Below are positions 35,053-42,707 of a stretch of 64,000 nt of DNA, in pieces. The translations under genes were made by a program, and so were the position numbers. The notes under the pieces are model-generated. The model saw nothing but the letters and a program-made list of their open reading frames with translations, did not search any database and was not told the origin of the DNA. The DNA is from Streptomyces stelliscabiei (GTDB lineage: Bacteria > Actinomycetota > Actinomycetes > Streptomycetales > Streptomycetaceae). Within the stretch, counting starts at the first letter, position 1. Each line of letters starts with the position of its first letter. The stretch lies in assembly GCF_014873495.1 (NCBI RefSeq), contig NZ_JADBGF010000001.1, positions 1,364,001 to 1,428,000 on the forward strand. The letters are read 5' to 3'.

Positions 35053-36041
35053 CGGGAGGCCTCCTCGGTGAGTTCGGACAGGACGGCCACGACGAGGTTG
35101 CGCATGAGCGTCACCTTGTACCCGTTGTGCGGCAGCGGTGCGGCCGCGGCCAGTTCGGCGTCGGCGGCGGCCGCGAAGGACTCGGCGGTGGCCGGGGTCC
35201 CGGTCAGCACATGCTCGGCCGTGCGGGCCCGCCACGGCCGGGACGCGACCGCCCCGAAAGCCAGCCGCACCTCGTGCACGAGGCCGTCGCGGACGTCGAG
35301 CGCGGCGGCGATCGAGCCGATGGCGAAAGCGTACGAGGCGCGTTCACGGACCTTGCGGTAGCGGGAGTGCGCGGCGACGGGGGCGGGCGGCAGGACGACG
35401 CCGGTGATCAGTGCTCCCGGCGGCAGGGCCGTCTCGATGTGCGGGGTGTCGCCCACCGGGAGGTAGAAGTCGGCGAGCGGCGACTCGCCGGGCCCGTCGG
35501 CCGTCTCGTACGTCACCACGGCGTCGAAGGCGGCCAGGGCCACCCCCATGTCGGAGGGATGCGTGGCCACGCAGTGCCCGGAGGCGCCGAGGACCGCGTG
35601 GTTGTGGTGCTCGCCCTCGATCGCGGGGCAGCCGCTGCCGGGCAGGCGCTTGTTGCAGGGCTGGGTCACGTCGGCGAAGTAGCCGCAGCGGGTGCGCTGC
35701 AGGAGGTTGCCGCCGACGGTGGCCATGTTGCGCAGCTGACCGGACGCGCCGGCCAGCACCGCCTGGGCCAACGCCGGGTAGCGGCGGCGGACTTCGGGGT
35801 GCGCGGCGAGGTCGCTGTTGGTGACGGTCGCGCCGATCCGCAGTCCGCCGTCCTCGGTGGACTCGATCCCGTCGAGGGGGAGTTCGCGGACGTCGACGAG
35901 CCGGGCGGGCCGCTCGACGCCGGTCTTCATCAGGTCGACGAGGTTGGTGCCGCCGCCGAGGAAGCGGGCCTCGGGGTCGGCGCCGAGCAGGGCGACCGCG
36001 CCGGAGACGTCGTACGCCCGCTGGTAGTCGAACTCCTTCAC
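35049..36041 (-). CDS. Xanthine-dehydrogenase-family FAD-binding subunit
   Basis: 330 residues. It carries electrons between the 2Fe-2S subunit and the final acceptor through FAD. Motifs: ARFLGGGTNLVDLMKTG (FAD pyrophosphate loop), IGATVTNSDLAAHP, GASGQLRNMATVGGNLLQRTRC (second FAD motif), then the CO-dehydrogenase flavoprotein C-terminal region (SRYRKVRERASYAFAIGS). CNKRLPGSGCPA contributes extra cysteines typical of the group. GTG 36041 overlaps the 2Fe-2S gene stop by four bases (GTGA) and has AAGGAGA upstream. Confidence 0.92.
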   Translation of the reverse strand: MKEFDYQRAYDVSGAVALLGADPEARFLGGGTNLVDLMKTGVERPARLVDVRELPLDGIESTEDGGLRIGATVTNSDLAAHPEVRRRYPALAQAVLAGASGQLRNMATVGGNLLQRTRCGYFADVTQPCNKRLPGSGCPAIEGEHHNHAVLGASGHCVATHPSDMGVALAAFDAVVTYETADGPGESPLADFYLPVGDTPHIETALPPGALITGVVLPPAPVAAHSRYRKVRERASYAFAIGSIAAALDVRDGLVHEVRLAFGAVASRPWRARTAEHVLTGTPATAESFAAAADAELAAAAPLPHNGYKVTLMRNLVVAVLSELTEEASR

Positions 36042-36604
36042 GCCACGGTCTCCTTGGTGTTCGCGGTGCTGTCGGCGGCGGCGCGGGCGACGGCCTCGAC
36101 GATCGACACGTAGGCGCCGCAGCGGCACAGGTTGCCGCTCATCCGCTCGCGGATCTCCGCGGGGGTGAGCGGTGGCGCTCCCGCCTCGGGGCGGACGTCG
36201 TCGGTGACGGCGCTGGGCCAGCCCGCGGCGTGTTCCTCGATGACCGCGATGGCCGAGCAGATCTGGCCCGGGGTGCAGTAGCCGCACTGGAAGCCGTCGA
36301 GATCGAGGAACGCCTGCTGCACGGGGTGCAGTTCGTCCCCGTCGGCGACGCCCTCGATGGTGGTGATCTCGCGGCCCTCGGCCGCGACCGCCAGCTGCAG
36401 GCAGGAGACGCTCCGGCGTCCGTCGACGAGGAGGGTGCAGGCACCGCACTGTCCCTGGTCGCAGCCCTTCTTGGTGCCGGTCATGTCGAGGCGCTCGCGC
36501 AGGGCGTCGAGCAGGGTGGTGCGGTGGTCGACGGAGAGCGTGTGCTTCTCGCCGTTGATGTTCAGGGTGATGGCGCTGTACGTCGAGGAGGTGGCTGGGG
36601 ACAT
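36038..36604 (-). CDS. Xanthine-dehydrogenase-family 2Fe-2S subunit
   Basis: 188 residues carrying two 2Fe-2S clusters. The plant-type cluster ligands are CDQGQCGACTLLVDG plus SCLQL; the helical-domain cluster ligands are GFQCGYCTPGQICSA and GNLCRCGAY. It is the first gene of the 2Fe-2S, FAD, molybdenum subunit, XdhC order. ATG 36604 is selected because AGAAGG lies seven bases upstream; longer in-frame starts run into the promoter and operators. It is opposite a TetR gene with twin operators in between. Confidence 0.93.
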   Translation of the reverse strand: MSPATSSTYSAITLNINGEKHTLSVDHRTTLLDALRERLDMTGTKKGCDQGQCGACTLLVDGRRSVSCLQLAVAAEGREITTIEGVADGDELHPVQQAFLDLDGFQCGYCTPGQICSAIAVIEEHAAGWPSAVTDDVRPEAGAPPLTPAEIRERMSGNLCRCGAYVSIVEAVARAAADSTANTKETVA

Positions 36605-36727
36605 GGTCAGCCTTCTTTCGCGTATCCGGAGCATGTCGGAGGGACTCGCTCCGGCAGGCGGTCGAGTCATGGAGAGGGACAGCGGGGGTGCCCACGCCGG
36701 CCTCGCCGACGCTACGATGACACAAAC

Positions 36728-36769
36728 GGACAGCTGTCCTCTCCGAAAAAACCTAATGGACAGTTGTCC
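36728..36769. promoter_or_regulatory. Twin TetR operators controlling the xanthine-dehydrogenase-type operon
   Basis: GGACAGCTGTCC (36728-36739) and GGACAGTTGTCC (36758-36769) are near-identical 12-base palindromes with centres 30 bases apart, about three helical turns. They flank and overlap the operon promoter and lie 45 bases before the TetR start. Confidence 0.8.
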
Positions 36770-36778
36770 GCTTAACAA
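36750..36778 (-). promoter_or_regulatory. Promoter of the xanthine-dehydrogenase-type operon
   Basis: On the minus strand TTGTTA (36778-36773) and TAGGTT (36755-36750) are 17 bases apart. One operator fills the spacer and the other lies just downstream of the -10, a classic repressor layout. Confidence 0.65.
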
Positions 36779-36813
36779 GAACGGGTTTCGGCCAGGACCC
36801 GCGAGGAGGTGCT

Positions 36814-37437
36814 GTGGAGCGGAAGAGGGATGCTCCCCTGCGCTCGGACGCCCAGCGCAACCGTGAGCGCATCCTGGCGGTCGCCCTGACCGAACTGACG
36901 CGCAGCGCGGACGCGCCGTTGAGCGGGATCGCCAGAAAGGCGTGCGTCGGACAGGGCACGTTCTACCGGCACTTCCCCACCCGGGAGGCCCTGGTCCTGG
37001 AGATCTACCGACACGAGATGCGGCTGGTCGCCGACTCCGCCGTCGAACTGCTCGCCACGCGCGCGCCGGACCGGGCGCTGCGCGAGTGGATGGACCGGTT
37101 CGCCCGGTTCGCCATGACCAAGGCCGGCCTCGCGGACGCGATCCGCCAGGCCACCAGCCGCCCCGACGGCCCTGACCGGCCGGCCCACACGCCGGTGACC
37201 GACGCCGCCGAACTCCTGCTTCGCGCGGGCGAGAAGGCCGGGACCGTCCGCCCCGGAGTCACCGCGGACGATTTCTTCCTGGCGATCGCCGGCCTCTGGC
37301 AGCTCGACCCCCAGACCGACTGGCAGCCACGCGCCGCCCGCCTCCTCGACCTCGTCATGGACGGGCTGCGCACGGGGGCCGCGAGCCCGGAGCGTCGAGC
37401 ACGGCCCGGTTCACCCGGACGACGCACGCGACCGTGA
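36814..37437 (+). CDS. TetR-family repressor, likely of the adjacent xanthine-dehydrogenase-type operon
   Basis: 207 residues. The helix-turn-helix is LSGIARKACVGQGTFYRHFPTREALVLEIYRHE (about residues 34-66), preceded by LRSDAQRNRERILAVAL. The C-terminal part (DRALREWMDRFARFAMTKAGLADAIRQA and WQLDPQTDWQPRAARLLDLVMDGL) fits the SbtR-like/TetR ligand-binding group. The GTG start has GAGGAGG upstream. Twin GGACA-n-TGTCC operators between it and the divergent operon indicate repression of both. The inducer is probably a substrate of the molybdoenzyme (inference). Confidence 0.88.
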   Translation: MERKRDAPLRSDAQRNRERILAVALTELTRSADAPLSGIARKACVGQGTFYRHFPTREALVLEIYRHEMRLVADSAVELLATRAPDRALREWMDRFARFAMTKAGLADAIRQATSRPDGPDRPAHTPVTDAAELLLRAGEKAGTVRPGVTADDFFLAIAGLWQLDPQTDWQPRAARLLDLVMDGLRTGAASPERRARPGSPGRRTRP

Positions 37438-37629
37438 CGCCGGCGGACCTCCGCCGGGTCACGGGCCAGCGGCTCACGGGTGGGGGAACGTGCGGTACGG
37501 CGCCGGTGGCGAACATGTGGTGCCCGCACGGTCACGCACGGGCCGGTGATGGCGATGGTGGCGCCGACCGGCGATGACGCCTAGGGGCGAGGACGAGCTG
37601 TCCGCTGCGCCGGCTACGGCTCCGGGTGG

Positions 37630-38278
37630 CCGCGCATGTGCGCGCGAAAGGACCAGGCACGGCTCCGGGTGACAGCGCATGTGCGCGCGAAGGACCGGGC
37701 ACTGCCGAGCGCGCGCCCCGTCAGAGCGGCGCCGCACCGCTCGCGGACCGCAGGAACACGGGCGCCGCAACCCGGGCACCGGCTCCGGCCCCCTTGCCTA
37801 CGACGGCGAGGGGACAGCCACGTCGGCACTCGCGAAGGACGGGCGCCCCCCGAAGCACCGTGCTCCGTCGCAACCGCGCCGCTCGCGGGCCGCAGCAACA
37901 CGGACGCCGCAACCCGGCCGCCGGCCACCCCGCCTGCGACGGCGACGGCGACGACGCCTGCGACGGCGACGACGACGGACAGACACGTCGGTGCTCGCGG
38001 ATCGCAGGACACCGCGCCGGAATCCGGCCGTTCACCGCCGAGCCCGCAGGAAGCGAGACCGCGTGCGCGCTCACGAACGAAGTCGGCGTCCGCCGACGTG
38101 CGGAATCCCTCAGAACCGCGCCGCGCCCCCACCGCCCCCGGACCGCAGGAACACCGAACCCCGGCAGCAACCCGCCCGCCACCTCCGCCCGGCGAACCCG
38201 CCCGCCACCTCCGCCCCGACAGTCGACACCGCGTCGGCGCTCACGAACGGACCGGCGCCGCCACCGCGCCACCCTCCC
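37630..38278. repeat. Degenerate repeat field downstream of the PL9-type lyase
   Basis: No gene is supported in 37438-38278. From 37630 on, related blocks recur: GCGCGCGAAGGACC-GGCAC near 37640 and 37683; CCGCTCGCGG-CCGCAG-AACACGG-CGCCGCAACCCGG near 37736 and 37883; CTCACGAACG near 38069 and 38239; and CTCAGAACCGCGCC at about 38109 and 38279. The last matches the 3' end of the lyase gene itself. On the minus strand the blocks give repeated endings of the type VFLRsxxGAaxxF, like the lyase end FLRPAGGADVGARF. Spacing is roughly 140-170 bases. It looks like serial duplication and decay of the gene's 3' end. Confidence 0.6.
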
Positions 38279-39472
38279 TCAGAACCGCGCCCCCACATCC
38301 GCACCACCCGCCGGTCGCAGGAACGGTGACGTCGGGATCGAGCCGTCCGCCGTCCGGGGGCCGGTGATCGTCGTCGCGTCCGTGCTCGTGAAGGACCAGG
38401 TGCCGCCAAGGTTCCAGGAGTTGCCGCTGCCGCCGGAGTTCGAGCCCAGCGAGACGTTCGTGCCGTTGGCGACCGCGAGGTTCTTGGTCAGTGTGCCGTC
38501 GGCGTCGGCGAAGTCGAACCCGGTGCCCTTGTTGCGCCACGCCGTGCAGCGCTCGGCCAGCAGCGCACCGGGGTTGGCGTTGTCGATGAACCCCCCGGCG
38601 GAGTTGTCCCACGCCGCGCTGTTGCGCACGACATGCCCCGCGGGCGGGTCTTCGTCACCGCCGCCGCCGAGCTTGAAGCCGTTTCCGTCACCGGTGTAGT
38701 TCGGCAGGCTCCAGCGGTTGTAGCCGTTGCCGTGGGTGACGCTCGCCTCGACCGTCACCGGCGAGAGGAACTCCCAGAAGTCCAGCCCGTCGTCGGCGTT
38801 GTTCCACAGCCGGGCCCCGCGCACGACGTTGCCCGTCCCGGAACCCTCCTTGATCGCCAGGCCGTCGGCGCTCTCACCGTTCTTGCGCGGATCCCGGTTG
38901 CCGTAACTGTCCAGGTTGATGATCTGGTTGGCACTCGACGCACCCTGGAGGTGCAGGCCGGACTCGTAGTTGTCGCGCGTGACCAGCCGCTCGAAGACGT
39001 TGCCACTGGTGTCCACGCCGAAGATCCCGTACGGCCCGTTGGCGATCTCCAGTCCGCTCAGCCGCCAGTACTCCCCCTCGATGTGGATCGCGCCCCGCTG
39101 GGCCCGGGGGATGCTGGAGCCGACCGCGCCGGGGGTGTACGGCATCCCCTCACCGTCGATGACGACCCGCTCGCCGTTGTAGTTGCCGAGCCGGATGGGC
39201 TGGCTCGCCGTGCCGCTCTTGAGCAACTGGATGCTCGCCGTCGGCGCGTAGGTTCCGCCCCGGATCAGGATCGAGTCGCCCGCCTGCGCCAGGTCCACCG
39301 CCCGCTGGACGGTCCGCAACGGGGCCGCCAGGGTGCCGGCGTTGCTGTCGTTGCCGTTGGTCGCCACGTAGATGTTGCCGACGGCGTGCGCGGCCGGGGC
39401 GGACAGGGCGAGCAGGCCGCCGGCCAGGACGCTCAACAGGCTTACGCACGCGGTGAATCGCTGTGGACGCAT
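38279..39472 (-). CDS. Secreted right-handed beta-helix pectate lyase, PL9-like
   Basis: 397 residues. The signal peptide spans about residues 1-30 (cleavage near AAHAVGN). The mature start IYVATNGNDSNAGTLAAPLRTVQRAVDLAQAGDSILIRGGTYAP is the standard opening of PL9 and related beta-helix proteins. Later blocks EYWRLSGLEIANGPYGIFGV, NYESGLHLQGASSANQIINLDSYGN, ADGLAIKEGSG and GFKLGGGGDEDPPAGHVVRNSAAWDN fit PelL/PelX-type lyases, whose catalytic lysine and calcium site lie in this region. No binding module is fused. ATG 39472 has GGGAG upstream. A palindrome and promoter lie just upstream. Its 3' end has decayed copies downstream. Confidence 0.85.
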   Translation of the reverse strand: MRPQRFTACVSLLSVLAGGLLALSAPAAHAVGNIYVATNGNDSNAGTLAAPLRTVQRAVDLAQAGDSILIRGGTYAPTASIQLLKSGTASQPIRLGNYNGERVVIDGEGMPYTPGAVGSSIPRAQRGAIHIEGEYWRLSGLEIANGPYGIFGVDTSGNVFERLVTRDNYESGLHLQGASSANQIINLDSYGNRDPRKNGESADGLAIKEGSGTGNVVRGARLWNNADDGLDFWEFLSPVTVEASVTHGNGYNRWSLPNYTGDGNGFKLGGGGDEDPPAGHVVRNSAAWDNSAGGFIDNANPGALLAERCTAWRNKGTGFDFADADGTLTKNLAVANGTNVSLGSNSGGSGNSWNLGGTWSFTSTDATTITGPRTADGSIPTSPFLRPAGGADVGARF

Positions 39473-39497
39473 GGGTCGTCTCCCGGGCAACCGAAGG

Positions 39498-39511
39498 GGA
39501 AAGCGCTTTCC
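39498..39511. promoter_or_regulatory. LacI-type operator of the PL9-like gene
   Basis: GGAAAGCGCTTTCC is a perfect 14-base palindrome with the central CG step typical of LacI-family operators. It lies at the predicted start of transcription, 26 bases before the lyase start. Its flanks differ from the CebR box 190 bases away, so a different LacI-type protein probably binds it. Confidence 0.65.
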
Positions 39512-39519
39512 GAGCCCGG

Positions 39520-39549
39520 ACGCTAAAGCCGTTGCCCCGAGCACGTCAA
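39520..39549 (-). promoter_or_regulatory. Promoter of the PL9-like gene
   Basis: On the minus strand TTGACG (39549-39544) and TAGCGT (39525-39520) are 18 bases apart, a good HrdB-type match. The LacI-type operator lies immediately downstream. Confidence 0.65.
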
Positions 39550-39653
39550 TAACCATGCACATGATCGACGTTCGCATTCTTGAACAGACCGAGAGCGAGA
39601 AAGCGGCATCACGATCGACGCGAACCCCGGCGGAAGATGTGCACGCAGCCGTC

Positions 39654-39683
39654 TTGACGCGTAAATGACAACGATGGCATGTT
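39654..39683 (+). promoter_or_regulatory. Candidate promoter of the esterase-mannanase genes
   Basis: TTGACG (39654-39659) and a weak -10, CATGTT (39678-39683), are 18 bases apart. The CebR box begins five bases after the -10. Confidence 0.45.
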
Positions 39684-39687
39684 CACC

Positions 39688-39701
39688 TGGGAGCGCTCCC
39701 A
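39688..39701. promoter_or_regulatory. CebR box
   Basis: TGGGAGCGCTCCCA is exactly the published Streptomyces CebR operator. CebR, a LacI-family repressor, is released by cello-oligosaccharides. It is 25 bases before the esterase start, so the esterase, and by read-through the mannanase, should be induced with cellulases. Confidence 0.9.
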
Positions 39702-39726
39702 TCTCACGTCAGGGAAGGGACCATCC

Positions 39727-40857
39727 ATGCGCAGCACCCCTCACTCCCCCTTACGGCACTTACCGCTTCTCGGCCTGCTGGCCGCCCTGCTCGCCTCCCT
39801 CGCACTGACCCTCGCGCCACCTGCCGCGGCCGGGCCGGCGACCGCCGAGACCCTCGCGGCCCCGGTACGCGTCATGCCGCTCGGCGACTCGATCACGGGT
39901 TCGCCCGGCTGCTGGCGGGCGGTGCTGTGGAACCGTCTGCGGAGCGCCGGCTACACGGACCTCGACTTCGTCGGCACACTCGGCACACAGGGCTGCGGGC
40001 AGGAGCACGACGGCGACAACGAGGGCCACGGCGGCGAGCTGGTGACCAACGTGGCCGACCAGAACCTGCTGCCCGCCCGACTGTCGGCGACGCGCCCGGA
40101 CATCGTTGTCATGCATTTCGGCACGAACGACGTGTGGAGCAGCATCGCCCCGGACCGCATCCTCTCCGCGTACACCAAGCTCGTCGGCCAGATGCGGGCC
40201 TCCAACCCGCACATGCGGATCCTCGTCGCGCAGCTCATCCCCATGAACCCCGACAGCTGCCCGGGCTGCGCGCAGCGTGTCGTGGACTTCGACGCCCGGA
40301 TCCCCGCCTGGGCCCGGGCGACGAGCACCGTCGACTCACCCGTGACCGTGGTCGACCAGTGGACCGGGTTCAGCACGGCCACCGACACCTACGACGGGGT
40401 CCACCCGAACTCCGCCGGCGACGACAAGATCGCCGCTCGCTGGTATCCGGCGCTGAGCGCGGTGCTGGACGCGGGGGTGCCGGGTGATCCGGGCGATCCC
40501 GGTGACCCCGGCGATCCGGGCGGCGGCCGGCCCACGTGCGGCGCGGTCTTCCGGGCCACCAACGTCTGGCAGGGCGGCTACCAGGGCGAGGTGACGGTGA
40601 CGAACACCTCCACGTCCACCGTGACGGGCTGGACCGTGACGGTCGTGCCGGCCGGCGGGGCCCGTCTCACCCAGGTCTGGAACGGGACCTCGGCCACGGC
40701 GGCCGACGGCACGGTCACGGTCACCAACGCCTCGTGGAACGGCACGCTCGCACCGGGCGCGAGCGCCACGTTCGGGTTCGTCGCCACGACGCCCACGACG
40801 GCCGGGACGCCGTCGGCGACGGTCGGCTGCACGGCACGGGCGACGGCCACCTCGTAA
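39727..40857 (+). CDS. Secreted SGNH/CE3-type carbohydrate esterase with CBM2
   Basis: 376 residues in three parts. A signal peptide (residues 1-37) leads into an SGNH-hydrolase domain (about 45-240): block I is VMPLGDSITGSPGCW (nucleophile Ser), block III is VVMHFGTNDVW, and block V is YDGVHPNSAGD (catalytic Asp and His). This fits acetyl-xylan esterase family CE3. A PGDPGDPGDPGDPGGG linker follows, then a C-terminal CBM2 (CGAVFRATNVWQGGYQGEVTVTNTS, WNGTSATAADGTVTVTNASWNG) for binding crystalline cellulose. It removes acetyl groups from hemicellulose near cellulose. ATG 39727 has GGAAGGGA upstream. The CebR box controls it, and a mannanase follows 166 bases later. Confidence 0.9.
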   Translation: MRSTPHSPLRHLPLLGLLAALLASLALTLAPPAAAGPATAETLAAPVRVMPLGDSITGSPGCWRAVLWNRLRSAGYTDLDFVGTLGTQGCGQEHDGDNEGHGGELVTNVADQNLLPARLSATRPDIVVMHFGTNDVWSSIAPDRILSAYTKLVGQMRASNPHMRILVAQLIPMNPDSCPGCAQRVVDFDARIPAWARATSTVDSPVTVVDQWTGFSTATDTYDGVHPNSAGDDKIAARWYPALSAVLDAGVPGDPGDPGDPGDPGGGRPTCGAVFRATNVWQGGYQGEVTVTNTSTSTVTGWTVTVVPAGGARLTQVWNGTSATAADGTVTVTNASWNGTLAPGASATFGFVATTPTTAGTPSATVGCTARATATS

Positions 40858-40860
40858 CCA

Positions 40861-40968
40861 TCGGCCGGTCGGCGACACCACCGGCGGACCGCCGACCGAC
40901 CACCGGCCGACCGCCCCGGACCACCGGCCGACCACTGCCCCACGACCGGCACCGGCACCGGCACCAGC
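40861..40968. repeat. Low-complexity CCACCGGCCGACC repeats
   Basis: Short degenerate repeats of CCACCGGC(C)GACC and then ACCGGC units fill most of the gap between the esterase and mannanase genes. There is no hairpin strong enough to be sure of termination. Confidence 0.6.
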
Positions 40969-41023
40969 CCCCAGGCGCTCTCCCCTGCCCCACCTCCCCC
41001 CACCTCCCCTCCCTGGAGCCGCC

Positions 41024-42673
41024 ATGAGATCCCGTAAGCGCACGACCGCCCCCGCCCGGGTCCCCCGTGCGGCCACCCTCGCCGCCGCCCTCCTCGGCCT
41101 GCTGCTCCCCCTGTTCGTCCTCGGCACGCCGGCGCACGCGGCGCCGCCCGGATTCCGTATCGAGAACGGCCGGCTGCTGGAGCGCTCCGGCAACGACTTC
41201 GTGATGCGTGGCGTGAACCACGCCCACACCTGGTACGCCGACCGGATCGGCTCGCTCGCCCACATCAAGGCCAAGGGCGCCAACACCGTTCGCGTGGTCC
41301 TCTCCAGCGGGGACCGGTGGACCCGCAACGACACGGCCGACGTGGCGAACGTCGTGACGCAGTGCAAGCGGAACCGGCTCATCTGCGTCCTGGAGGTGCA
41401 CGACACCACGGGCTACGGCGAGCAGAGCGGGGCGGTCACGCTCTCCCGGGCCGCCGACTACTGGATCGGGGTGCGGAGCGCGCTGACGGGTCAGGAGGAC
41501 CACGTCATCGTCAACATCGGCAACGAGCCGTACGGCAACGACAACTACGCGGGCTGGACCGCCGACACCAAGGCCGCGATCCAGAAGTTGCGCGCCGCCG
41601 GGTTCGGCCACACGATCATGGTCGACGCCCCCAACTGGGGCCAGGACTGGGCGTTCACGATGCGCGACAACGCGGCCTCCGTCTTCGCCGCCGACCCGGA
41701 CGCCAACACGATCTTCTCCATCCACATGTACGGCGTCTTCGACACGGCGGCGGAGGTGAACGACTACCTCAACCGGTTCGTGGCGGCCAGACTGCCCATC
41801 GTGGTGGGCGAGTTCGGGCACGACCACTCGGACGGCAACCCCGACGAGGACGCCATCCTCGCCACCGCCCAGCGACTCGGCCTCGGTTACCTCGGCTGGT
41901 CCTGGAGCGGCAACGGCGGCGGTGTCGAGTACCTGGACATGGTCACCGGCTTCGACCCGAACCGGCTGACCAGCTGGGGTCAGCGCCTCTTCAACGGCGC
42001 GAACGGCATCGCCGCCACGTCCAAGGAGGCCGCGATCTACGCCTCCTCCGGCGGCGACACCACTCCCCCGACGGCCCCGGGCACCCCGACCGCCTCCGTG
42101 GTGACCTCCTCGTCCGCCACCCTGACCTGGTCCGCCGCCACCGACGCGAGCGGTGTCACCGGCTACGACGTGGTCCGGGTCAACGGCGCCACCGAGACCG
42201 CCGCGACCACCACGACCGGCACCTCCGCCACGCTCACCGGGCTGGCCCCCGCCACGTCCCACACCTTCGCCGTGTACGCGCGCGACGCGGCCGGCAACCG
42301 CTCGGCGCGCTCGGGAACGGTGAACGTCACGACCGCCTCCGGCGGTTCCCCGGCGGCCTGTGCCGTCGGCTACCGGGTGACGGGCGAGTGGTCCGGCGGC
42401 TTCCAGGGCGAGATCGTCATCCGCAACACCGGCGCCTCGGCCGTCAACGGCTGGACCCTGCGCTGGACCTTCCCCGACAGCCAGCGCGTATCGAGCCTGT
42501 GGGGCGGTACGGCGGCCCAGTCCGGCGCGGCCGTCACCGTCACCGCCGCCTCCTACACCGCGACCGTCCCGGCCGCCGGATCGGTCACCCTCGGCTTCAC
42601 CGCGAGCCGTGGCAGCACCAACCCGGCGCCCACCGCGTTCACGCTCAACGGGGCTGCCTGCTCGACGACTTGA
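41024..42673 (+). CDS. Secreted GH5 endo-beta-mannanase with FN3 and CBM2
   Basis: 549 residues. The signal peptide (about 1-40) is followed by a GH5 catalytic domain of the subfamily-8 mannanase type (about 42-340): FVMRGVNHAHTWY, GANTVRVVLSSG, acid/base glutamate in VIVNIGNEPYGN and nucleophile glutamate in PIVVGEFGHDHS. Then come a fibronectin-III domain (about 350-440, PPTAPGTPTASVVTSSSATLTWSAATD) and a C-terminal CBM2 (CAVGYRVTGEWSGGFQGEIVIRN, WTFPDSQRVSSLWGG). It hydrolyses mannan in plant cell walls while held on cellulose. GGAG precedes the ATG. No CebR box of its own is seen, so it probably depends on the upstream esterase promoter. Confidence 0.92.
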   Translation: MRSRKRTTAPARVPRAATLAAALLGLLLPLFVLGTPAHAAPPGFRIENGRLLERSGNDFVMRGVNHAHTWYADRIGSLAHIKAKGANTVRVVLSSGDRWTRNDTADVANVVTQCKRNRLICVLEVHDTTGYGEQSGAVTLSRAADYWIGVRSALTGQEDHVIVNIGNEPYGNDNYAGWTADTKAAIQKLRAAGFGHTIMVDAPNWGQDWAFTMRDNAASVFAADPDANTIFSIHMYGVFDTAAEVNDYLNRFVAARLPIVVGEFGHDHSDGNPDEDAILATAQRLGLGYLGWSWSGNGGGVEYLDMVTGFDPNRLTSWGQRLFNGANGIAATSKEAAIYASSGGDTTPPTAPGTPTASVVTSSSATLTWSAATDASGVTGYDVVRVNGATETAATTTTGTSATLTGLAPATSHTFAVYARDAAGNRSARSGTVNVTTASGGSPAACAVGYRVTGEWSGGFQGEIVIRNTGASAVNGWTLRWTFPDSQRVSSLWGGTAAQSGAAVTVTAASYTATVPAAGSVTLGFTASRGSTNPAPTAFTLNGAACSTT

Positions 42674-42707
42674 CCCCAGTGCCCACTGCCCTGCCGGGCC
42701 CGGCCGC

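Noticed and set aside
32806..35361. Plus-strand frame of 851 residues
   Set aside because: Antisense to the molybdenum subunit, whose motifs and coupled starts are clear.
37438..38278. Several overlapping frames of 100-350 residues in the repeat field
   Set aside because: They are open in many frames because of repeated high-GC DNA, lack ribosome-binding sites, and encode only Arg/Pro/Ala-rich sequence.
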